From CAYRMV01 sp964425255 (GTDB lineage Bacteria > Bacteroidota > Bacteroidia > Flavobacteriales_D > Crocinitomicaceae), in the NCBI GenBank assembly GCA_964425255.1, contig CAYRMV010000098.1, positions 1-12,791 on the forward strand: a stretch of DNA of 12,791 nt. The letters are read 5' to 3'. The translations under genes and the position numbers were made by a program. Below, in pieces: positions 1 to 5,627 of the stretch (positions within the stretch are counted from its first letter, which is position 1; every line of letters begins with the position of its first letter). Below the pieces are notes generated by a model. It did not search any database. It was given only the letters and a program-made list of their open reading frames with translations, and was not told where the DNA came from.

Positions 1-47
1 ATGATGGCAAACAACTGCATCAATGCATTCAGAATTCTTTCACTCAT
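1..47 (-). CDS. 5' end of a divergent gene, cut by the window edge
   Basis: On the minus strand an ATG at 47-45 opens a frame of 15 whole codons, reading MSERILNALMQLFAI, with no stop before the window edge. A perfect Bacteroidota -7 box on the same strand (94-101) lies about 45 bases upstream, which suits a short leader and supports a real divergent gene. The amphipathic opening recalls, from memory only, the N-terminus of TerB-like or TerB-fused ABC-type ATPases of Bacteroidota; I could not verify this, and 15 residues are too few to assign a function. The plus strand over the same bases holds a short frame ending with TAA at 52-54, which could instead be the tail of an upstream gene. I consider the minus-strand reading better because of its promoter. 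Confidence 0.5.
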   Translation of the reverse strand, partial: MSERILNALMQLFAI

Positions 48-78
48 CGACTAATCTTGTAACTTACAGTAGTAATTT

Positions 79-110
79 CCTGAAATTGAATATCAAATAT
101 AAATTTCTGG
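79..110. repeat. Imperfect inverted repeat around the divergent promoter box
   Basis: The left arm CCTGAAATT (79-87) and right arm AATTTCTGG (102-110) pair at 8 of 9 positions across a 14-base spacer that contains the minus-strand -7 box. The placement would suit a repressor operator for the divergent gene, but AT-rich DNA yields such dyads by chance and I have no second copy to support it. Confidence 0.3.
94..101 (-). promoter_or_regulatory. -7 promoter box (TATATTTG) of the divergent minus-strand gene
   Basis: Read on the minus strand, bases 101 to 94 are TATATTTG, an exact match to the Bacteroidota -7 consensus TAnnTTTG. Transcription would start near 88-91, giving a leader of about 40 bases before the ATG at 47. 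I see no convincing -33 TTG at the usual distance. The box sits in the loop of an imperfect inverted repeat (79-110). Confidence 0.5.
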
Positions 111-138
111 GATTTTTACCACGGAAAGATAACAATAA

Positions 139-159
139 TAATGAAACACAATTTCATTA
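139..159. repeat. Perfect 8-bp inverted repeat between divergent promoters; possible operator
   Basis: TAATGAAA (139-146) and TTTCATTA (152-159) are exact reverse complements separated by five bases. The centre, near 149, lies upstream of both the minus-strand promoter box (94-101) and the hemB box (219-226), where a dimeric regulator could affect both genes. An 11-base direct repeat GAAATTGAATA (82-92 and 169-179) flanks it. Function is inferred from position alone. Confidence 0.4.
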
Positions 160-218
160 ATTCGATTCGAAATTGAATAAAATGACAAAAAAATGACACG
201 AAAGGAATTCGAATATTG

Positions 219-226
219 TAAGTTTG
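219..226 (+). promoter_or_regulatory. -7 promoter box (TAAGTTTG) of hemB
   Basis: TAAGTTTG matches TAnnTTTG exactly and ends 16 bases before the hemB ATG. Transcription would start near 229-232, leaving a leader of about 12 bases that is mostly a run of nine A (232-240) and has no Shine-Dalgarno sequence, as is common in Bacteroidota. No clear -33 TTG is visible at the expected spacing. Confidence 0.65.
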
Positions 227-242
227 CTCTCAAAAAAAAACG

Positions 243-1214
243 ATGTATACACGTCCGCGCCGCAATAGAAAAAATCACGCCATTCGTAGTATGGTGGAAG
301 AGACACGATTAGGAGTTGAAAACTTGATTTATCCCATTTTTCTCCTCGATGGAAAAGGAATTAAAAATGAAGTGAAATCCATGCCAGGAAATTTCCGTTG
401 GAGCTTGGATCAATTAATTCCTGAAATTGAAACGTGTATGAATTTAGGAATTCACACGTATGATATTTTTCCAGCAGTCGATGAAGCATTGAAAGACAAA
501 ACGGCGACTTACTCGTATGCAGAAGAAAACTTCTATCTCCATGCGATTCGGACATTGAAGGAACGTTTTCCAGAAATCGTCATTATGACCGATGTAGCAA
601 TGGATCCTTATTCATCTGATGGACACGACGGACTGGTGGAAAACGGACAAATATTAAATGATGAAACACTACCGATCTTAGCGAAAATGGCCATAGCACA
701 AGCACAAGCAGGTGCAGACATTATCGGACCTTCTGATATGATGGATGGTCGTGTAGGATTTTTACGTGAAGCGCTCGATGATGAAGGTTTTACAGATGTC
801 AGTATCATGTCTTACACGGCGAAATATGCGAGTGCTTTTTACAATCCGTTTCGCGATGCCTTGGACTCAGCTCCCAAATCAGGAGATAAAAAAACGTATC
901 AAATGAATCCAGCAAATAAGAAAGAAGCTTTGCTTGAAGCAGAATTGGATTTTTCTGAAGGTGCAGATATGATGATGGTCAAACCCGCTTTGTGTTATTT
1001 GGATATAATTCAACTTTTGAAACAAAACTTTCCAATTCCAATTACTGCATACAATGTAAGCGGAGAATGTGCTATGGTTTATGCAGCAGCACAAAACGGA
1101 TGGCTCAATTACGAGGCAGTTATGTATGAAATGCTATTGAGTATTCGAAGAGCAGGTGCTGACGGAATATTGACTTATTTCGCTAAGGATTTTGCTCAGT
1201 TTGTAAAAAGATAA
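243..1214 (+). CDS. hemB: Delta-aminolevulinic acid dehydratase (porphobilinogen synthase)
   Basis: HemB condenses two 5-aminolevulinate molecules into porphobilinogen, the first common step of tetrapyrrole (haem) synthesis, in the cytoplasm. The 323-aa protein is full length for the family. The N-terminus has the usual RPRR and NLIYPIF segments, so the ATG at 243 is secure. Both Schiff-base lysines are visible: K194 in TAKYAS and K247 in MMMVKPALCYLD. The metal site reads VAMDPYSSDGHDG (118-130). The three zinc-ligand cysteines of the human/E. coli type are replaced by A119, D121 and D129, so this is the aspartate, Mg2+-dependent type rather than the zinc type. The gene has its own promoter box at 219-226 and starts the plus-strand run. 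The next gene follows after 34 bases and may be cotranscribed, though no functional link is evident. Confidence 0.97.
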   Translation: MYTRPRRNRKNHAIRSMVEETRLGVENLIYPIFLLDGKGIKNEVKSMPGNFRWSLDQLIPEIETCMNLGIHTYDIFPAVDEALKDKTATYSYAEENFYLHAIRTLKERFPEIVIMTDVAMDPYSSDGHDGLVENGQILNDETLPILAKMAIAQAQAGADIIGPSDMMDGRVGFLREALDDEGFTDVSIMSYTAKYASAFYNPFRDALDSAPKSGDKKTYQMNPANKKEALLEAELDFSEGADMMMVKPALCYLDIIQLLKQNFPIPITAYNVSGECAMVYAAAQNGWLNYEAVMYEMLLSIRRAGADGILTYFAKDFAQFVKR

Positions 1215-1238
1215 TTGGTAAATTAACACTTAATAACA

Positions 1239-1248
1239 CTGCTAGCAG
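1239..1248. repeat. 10-bp perfect palindrome abutting a start codon
   Basis: CTGCTAGCAG is a perfect palindrome ending directly before the ATG at 1249, preceded by two copies of AACACT (1224-1230 region and 1235-1240). It is the GC-richest part of the 34-base gap after hemB. It could form a small stem at the ribosome-entry site or be a protein site, but may be chance. I see no TAnnTTTG box in this gap. Confidence 0.3.
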
Positions 1249-1977
1249 ATGAAAAAGAATATCTTCGTATCAATGAAATCGGTATTCTTTTTCTTTTTGC
1301 TTGTCAATTCAAGTCTTCTTTTTTCACAGTCATGTGATCGCGTTTTTCTTTCTGGAAAAGTAATTGATACACTTCAACCACAAAGTTTTTACAATTTAAT
1401 GGTGGTGAATCGAACAACAGGCAAAGGAGTATTTGGTCAGCCAGATGGAGCTTTTGGGGTGTATGCCAACAATGGAGATTCCATCACTTTGTCAGTGAAA
1501 GGGTATCCGATGTATGGATTTAAAGTAAAAGCAGATAGTAATTGCCGTATGCAAATGGTTGGCGTGTTAGAAAACAAAGTAACAACCAAGGAAGAAGTTG
1601 TGATTCGTCCTTTGAAAACATTGCAACAAATCAAAGAAGAACGTGCTGCTTTGACTTTACACGAAACTAGAATGGTTACTGGTATTGAAGTGATGCAAAG
1701 TCCGATTACGGCATTATACCAACGTTTTTCCAAAACAGAGCAAAGCAAACAAGCTGTTGCTAAGTTGGAATACCAAGACAATCAGATGAAGGTTTTGAAA
1801 GAATTGCTTCATTTGTATGTTGCGTATGACATTGTTGCATTAAACGAAGAAGAATTTGAAAATTTCATTGGATTCTTAAACATCGATGAAAATTTCCTTA
1901 AAACATCTTCCGATATGGAGTTAATAACCTTTATCAAAGATAAATTTGAGCATTACCGTTATTTGTATCCGCATTAA
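1249..1977 (+). CDS. Exported protein with CarboxypepD_reg-like domain, function unknown
   Basis: This 242-aa protein has a signal peptide: a basic start, a hydrophobic core FFFFLLV (13-19), and a likely cleavage site near S26/Q27. M9 (base 1273) is an alternative start that also gives a good signal peptide. Residues of about 31-110 look like a carboxypeptidase-regulatory-like beta-sandwich (SGKVIDTLQPQSFYNLMVVN, then GVFGQPDGAFGVYANNGDSI), a fold common in Bacteroidota envelope proteins. The second half is mainly helical and charged, with no motif I recognise, ending in FLNIDENFLKTSSDMELITF and KDKFEHYRYLYPH. There is no lipobox and no T9SS sorting domain, so it is probably periplasmic. It sits 34 bases after hemB and 53 before the VWA gene. 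Its role is unknown. Confidence 0.85.
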   Translation: MKKNIFVSMKSVFFFFLLVNSSLLFSQSCDRVFLSGKVIDTLQPQSFYNLMVVNRTTGKGVFGQPDGAFGVYANNGDSITLSVKGYPMYGFKVKADSNCRMQMVGVLENKVTTKEEVVIRPLKTLQQIKEERAALTLHETRMVTGIEVMQSPITALYQRFSKTEQSKQAVAKLEYQDNQMKVLKELLHLYVAYDIVALNEEEFENFIGFLNIDENFLKTSSDMELITFIKDKFEHYRYLYPH

Positions 1978-2030
1978 TTTAATGTAACGAAATCGAATGA
2001 AATCGTTGTTTTTCATATCTAAACATTGCT

Positions 2031-3785
2031 ATGAAAAATTATACATTTTTATCACTTCTAATATTTGCGATTTTTCTGTCTTCTTGTTACAGAAAAACAG
2101 CCTCAAGCGCCTCATTTTCATCAACACCAAATAAAACGACAAATGTCAGGATGGAGGATGGTTTTGTTGGTTCAGGTGGACCAGTGAATTATCCGCCTAA
2201 CATTATTGATGGTGTTTATTTGTCTGAAAATATTCCTGTGAAAAGACTTATACCATATGAATTTCTTGGTGAATCAAAAAATGAAGTGAATTTTTCATTA
2301 GAAAAAAATGGAATATTAACAGCTGGGGAATACAATGATTTAGGGAATTGGACTCTTTGGACCGAAGTAATAGAAACTCATCTTCAAACTCAAAAAGATC
2401 AATGGAAGTTTATTTTTCAAGATCGATTTGTTGTGTTGATAAAATCTGATTCTGGTTGCCCATTATCCAATATTTCAGTCCGTCTATTGGATGGAAATAA
2501 AATTGTTTGGGAAGCAAAAACAGATAATAAAGGCTTGGCTCAAATTTGGGTTACAAGTGCAAAAGAAAATCAGTTTAAGTTGGAAATTCAAGGTGATGAA
2601 ACAAAAATCATTGAAGATCCGATCCTTTTTCATTCGGGAGTGAATCACATAACACTTCATCAACCGAAATTGATCAACGAAGAGATTGATATCGTTTTTG
2701 CTGTTGACGCAACAGGTTCAATGGGAGATGAGATTGATTTTTTAAAAGATGATTTATTGGATGTGATTTTACATGTTAAAAAACAAAATCCAACTGTATC
2801 TTTGAATTTGGGAAGTGTTTTTTATCAGTGTTTTGGAAGTGGAAATGAATATGTTACTGTTTCCTCAGACTTAAACAAGGATGTAAACAAAACCCTAAAT
2901 TTTATCCAGTCAAAAAAAGCGAACGGAGGTGGAGACGAAGTGGTTCATTTGGCATTAGATTCTGCAATAAATCGTTTAGATTGGAGAGAATCAGCGAAGG
3001 CAAAATTGGTTTTTCTAATTTTGGACGAACCTCCTATGTATTCAGAAATCGTTTCACTTCATATGCAAAAGGTTTTTTCTGACGCTGCTCGAAAAGGAAT
3101 TAAAATTATTCCTTGCATCAGTAGTAATTTTGCTTATAGGAATAATTTTTCCTTGGAATTTTTAATGCGTAACGCTGCTTTAGCATCAAATGGAACACTT
3201 GTCTTTTTAACAGATGATTCGGGGGTTGGAGAAAAACACACAATTCCGTTTTTAGTCGATTATCAAGTTGAATTATTTAAAGAAATCTTAATTCGACTTA
3301 TTAACGAGAATTTAGTAGATGAAACGTGTTCCCTTGTAGAAGAAATACAGAAACCAACTGTTTTAACGGATAACAATCAAGATGAGTTGGTTCGTGATGT
3401 TTTGGAAGAAATATCTTCCTTTCGAAATGATTCAATAGCTTCATTGATTCTGCCTTTTACAGATTTTAAAACGAAAAACGAGCTTTTAATATGTATGCCT
3501 ATAAAAACGATCGACACACTCAAGATGTTGGCTTATTACAAGAAAGAAATTGAATCAATGATTGTTTATCCAAATCCAACATATGGGGAACTAAAAGTAA
3601 GGACATCAAACAAAGCTGATTTCTTGGAATTGTTAGATGCTTCTGGAAGAATATTATTTCGAAAGGAGGAACTTAACGAATATGAAAATCAACTAGACTT
3701 GACTGCTTATCCCATGGGGACTTATTTGATTCGTTGTAAAATAAAAGATGCTATTTTACAGACTAAGGTTCAATTGTTGAAATAG
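2031..3785 (+). CDS. VWA-domain surface lipoprotein with T9SS sorting domain
   Basis: This 584-aa protein begins with a lipoprotein signal ending in the lipobox L16-S-S-C19. After a Ser/Thr-rich spacer, about 130-200 resembles a carboxypeptidase-regulatory or Ig-like module (SGCPLSNISVRLLDG, DNKGLAQIWV). A von Willebrand factor A domain follows at about 219-410. Its metal site is DATGS (226-230), a DxTxS form of the usual DxSxS; GGGDE (299-303) and LDEPP (D332) further match hemicentin-like bacterial VWA domains. A type A T9SS sorting domain closes the protein (about 511-584), with VYPNPTYGEL, LLDASGR and MGTYLIR motifs. It is probably an adhesin-like or substrate-binding surface protein. Having both a lipobox and a T9SS domain is odd, since most cargo uses signal peptidase I. 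No exact promoter box is seen in the 53 bases upstream. Confidence 0.88.
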   Translation: MKNYTFLSLLIFAIFLSSCYRKTASSASFSSTPNKTTNVRMEDGFVGSGGPVNYPPNIIDGVYLSENIPVKRLIPYEFLGESKNEVNFSLEKNGILTAGEYNDLGNWTLWTEVIETHLQTQKDQWKFIFQDRFVVLIKSDSGCPLSNISVRLLDGNKIVWEAKTDNKGLAQIWVTSAKENQFKLEIQGDETKIIEDPILFHSGVNHITLHQPKLINEEIDIVFAVDATGSMGDEIDFLKDDLLDVILHVKKQNPTVSLNLGSVFYQCFGSGNEYVTVSSDLNKDVNKTLNFIQSKKANGGGDEVVHLALDSAINRLDWRESAKAKLVFLILDEPPMYSEIVSLHMQKVFSDAARKGIKIIPCISSNFAYRNNFSLEFLMRNAALASNGTLVFLTDDSGVGEKHTIPFLVDYQVELFKEILIRLINENLVDETCSLVEEIQKPTVLTDNNQDELVRDVLEEISSFRNDSIASLILPFTDFKTKNELLICMPIKTIDTLKMLAYYKKEIESMIVYPNPTYGELKVRTSNKADFLELLDASGRILFRKEELNEYENQLDLTAYPMGTYLIRCKIKDAILQTKVQLLK

Positions 3786-3793
3786 TTTTATAT

Positions 3794-3816
3794 CACGAAG
3801 TATTATCGTGTATTTT
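3794..3816 (+). terminator. Weak hairpin after the VWA gene, possible terminator
   Basis: CACGA (3794-3798) and TCGTG (3806-3810) pair across a seven-base loop, starting eight bases after the VWA stop codon and followed by TATTTT. The stem is only five pairs and the T-tract is short, so it would be a weak terminator at best. Its place between the VWA stop and the dapF promoter is suitable. Confidence 0.25.
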
Positions 3817-3851
3817 CAATCTATAATACCGAATAGAAGTAAGTTTTCACG

Positions 3852-3859
3852 TATCTTTG
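3852..3859 (+). promoter_or_regulatory. -7 promoter box (TATCTTTG) directly before dapF
   Basis: TATCTTTG matches TAnnTTTG exactly and ends only four bases before the dapF GTG at 3864. Since this box centres near -7, transcription should begin at about 3862-3866, on or next to the start codon. The bases CTTTGCAAAG (3855-3864) also form a 10-bp palindrome. No good -33 TTG is visible 17-23 bases upstream. Confidence 0.6.
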
Positions 3860-3863
3860 CAAA

Positions 3864-4649
3864 GTGAAAATTTCTTTCTATAAATATCAAGGAACAGGGA
3901 ATGATTTTATCATGCTCGACAACCGAAATGGTCAGTTTGACAGTTTGTCTGTAGAGCAAGTAAAGTTCCTTTGCGATCGCAAATTTGGGATCGGTGCTGA
4001 TGGCTTGATTCGAATTAATTCTAAAGTTGGTTTTGATTTTGAAATGGATTACTTCAATGCCGATGGAACCAAAAGTTTTTGTGGAAACGGTGCTCGCTGT
4101 TCGGTGCAATTTGCTCACTTTTTAGGACTAATTTCAACAGAAACATCATTTTGGGCCATTGATGGAGCGCATCATGCAAGTATCCAATCCAATCAGGAAA
4201 TTGCCCTTCGCATGAAGGATGTGAATGAAATTAAAAACGTGAATTCGGATTGGGAATTGAACACAGGTTCACCGCATTACATTCGTTTTGTGGATGAGGT
4301 CAAATCAACGGATGTTTTTTCTTTAGGAAAACAAATACGTCACCGGGAAGAATATGAACCAAGAGGAATAAATGTCAACTTTGTGGAGCAAATCCGTGAA
4401 AATGAATTGTTTGTCCGAACTTACGAAAGAGGAGTTGAAGATGAAACTTTATCTTGTGGCACAGGCGTTACTGCAGCTGCAATTGCTTATGCTTGTTGGA
4501 AAAACAAAACGGATCTACAACAAATTCATATACAAACCTTAGGAGGTAAATTGCAAATTCGGTTTGAGCTGAATAAGCAACAAGCTTCAAACGTATTTCT
4601 AATCGGTCCTGCGATAGCCGTTTTTTCTGGAGAATTTGAATTAGCATGA
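3864..4649 (+). CDS. dapF: Diaminopimelate epimerase
   Basis: DapF is the cytoplasmic, cofactor-independent epimerase that converts LL- to meso-diaminopimelate for lysine and peptidoglycan synthesis. The 261-aa protein carries both catalytic cysteines: C73 in FCGNGARC and C198 in LSCGTGVTAAA. The N-terminal KYQGTGNDFIMLDNRNG and the ERGVEDETLSCGTG loop are typical. The start codon is GTG. The next in-frame Met comes after the conserved GTGND segment, so a later start would remove essential sequence. With the promoter box only four bases upstream, the message is probably leaderless. The stop codon overlaps the next start by four bases (ATGA), and the gene opens a four-gene overlapping unit that ends with mltG, consistent with a cell-wall operon. 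Confidence 0.97.
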   Translation: MKISFYKYQGTGNDFIMLDNRNGQFDSLSVEQVKFLCDRKFGIGADGLIRINSKVGFDFEMDYFNADGTKSFCGNGARCSVQFAHFLGLISTETSFWAIDGAHHASIQSNQEIALRMKDVNEIKNVNSDWELNTGSPHYIRFVDEVKSTDVFSLGKQIRHREEYEPRGINVNFVEQIRENELFVRTYERGVEDETLSCGTGVTAAAIAYACWKNKTDLQQIHIQTLGGKLQIRFELNKQQASNVFLIGPAIAVFSGEFELA

Positions 4650-5143
4650 ATAGATTTGAAACCATTCAACACGGAATTTACCTCTGGATTTTACACGCAG
4701 ATAAAATACCACCACATATTGGAATTTCGGTAAATGGTTCTTATTTCAGTTTGAAATACAACGGAAAAGATGAAAACATTCCAATTCAATCGGTGTTTCG
4801 TTTACTCGAAAAAAAACGAATCCCCAGTATAATTCAAGAAATGAAAATGGATTTTACCTTGGAACAAGTTCAATCGATCTATAAATCATTTATGTGTGCT
4901 GAAACGTCGAAAGCAAGTTGTTTGAGTCCAATCGTGAAGCTGATTTATAATCAACAACTTGACTTAATTTTACCTGAATTATTGACAAGATTATCACAAG
5001 AAGAAAGATTGGGTAAACAATTTCTTTTACATTTGAATCCGAATTTCGATGTGGAATTCACATACAACCGCGAGGATATTCAACGAAGATTGACTTTATT
5101 GCACGATGCTAAAAGGAAAGAACATTTACTTAAGAGCCATTGA
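4646..5143 (+). CDS. Conserved-looking protein of unknown function in the dapF operon
   Basis: I do not recognise this 165-aa protein. It has no signal peptide or membrane segment, so it is likely cytoplasmic. The N-terminal third looks like mixed beta structure (HGIYLWILHADKIPPHIGIS, then NGSYFSLKYNGKDENIP, residues 9-45). The rest is predicted mainly helical, with many charged residues, and includes FTLEQVQSIYKSF. The HIGIS segment faintly recalls papain-fold or NlpC/P60-like active-site strands, but no Cys/His pair can be assigned. It overlaps dapF by four bases (ATGA) and its last 38 bases overlap the GNAT gene, so it is translated as part of this unit. Lying between dapF and mltG suggests, without proving, a role tied to the cell envelope. 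Confidence 0.75.
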   Translation: MNRFETIQHGIYLWILHADKIPPHIGISVNGSYFSLKYNGKDENIPIQSVFRLLEKKRIPSIIQEMKMDFTLEQVQSIYKSFMCAETSKASCLSPIVKLIYNQQLDLILPELLTRLSQEERLGKQFLLHLNPNFDVEFTYNREDIQRRLTLLHDAKRKEHLLKSH

Positions 5144-5627
5144 GCCCGAAGATGCTACCAAGATTTTGATTTGGGAAAATAATCCCGATCATTGGCGGGT
5201 TAGCGGTACGGAAGCTCCATATTCGATGCACGGAATCTTGGAATACATCAACAGCATTCAAAATTTTAGACAATCCGGTGAATTGCGCTTGATGATTTGC
5301 CTATCTACTAGCAATCAACCAATTGGAACATTGGATTTGTTCGAAACTTCTTTCAGACACGAACGAACTTCTATCGGAATTCTAATTGGGGAACACCAAG
5401 AAAGAGGGAAAGGGTACGCGAAAGAAAGTTTGGAGATTTTGATTGATTATGCAGAAAAACTATGGGGTTTTCACAATTTGTCGGCCCATGTGTTGGATGA
5501 TAATCAAGCTAGTATTCAGTTGTTTGAATCTGTTGGATTTGAATTAATCGGTGTAAGAAAAGAATGGTTTAAAGATCGAAACAAACGAATTGACGAACGT
5601 ATATATCAGTTATGCTTAAAAAAATAA
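5106..5627 (+). CDS. GNAT-family N-acetyltransferase (RimJ/RimL-like)
   Basis: This 173-aa protein is a single GNAT domain that transfers acetyl from acetyl-CoA to an amine. It starts with the typical KNIYLRAIEPEDATKI. The acetyl-CoA loop Q98-E-R-G101-K-G103 lies in EHQERGKGYAKESLEI, matching the Q/R-x-x-G-x-G/A motif. The late segment HVLDDNQASIQLFESVGFEL (motif B) is also standard. The family resemblance is to RimJ/RimL or SpeG-like enzymes, which modify ribosomal protein N-termini, other proteins or polyamines; the substrate cannot be read from sequence. The start overlaps the preceding gene by 38 bases, and no later Met fits the domain. The 3' end overlaps mltG by 16 bases, so translational coupling is likely. 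Confidence 0.9.
   Translation: MLKGKNIYLRAIEPEDATKILIWENNPDHWRVSGTEAPYSMHGILEYINSIQNFRQSGELRLMICLSTSNQPIGTLDLFETSFRHERTSIGILIGEHQERGKGYAKESLEILIDYAEKLWGFHNLSAHVLDDNQASIQLFESVGFELIGVRKEWFKDRNKRIDERIYQLCLKK

Noticed and set aside
1..54. Plus-strand short frame ending in TAA at 52-54, as the tail of an upstream gene.
   Set aside because: The minus-strand frame has an upstream Bacteroidota promoter box and a sensible leader length; the plus-strand frame has no support beyond a stop codon.
93..278. Minus-strand 61-codon open frame covering the hemB promoter region.
   Set aside because: It overlaps the hemB start and both promoter boxes, has a low-complexity composition, and resembles no protein I know. 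It is a shadow of AT-rich intergenic DNA.
1437..1781. Minus-strand 114-codon open frame opposite the CarboxypepD_reg-like gene.
   Set aside because: It lies wholly antisense to a gene with a signal peptide and recognisable domain, and has no promoter box or recognisable motif.
1986..2012. Possible terminator AACGA/TCGTT followed by GTTTTTC between the exported protein gene and the VWA gene.
   Set aside because: The stem has only five pairs with a 12-base loop, too weak to call in AT-rich DNA.
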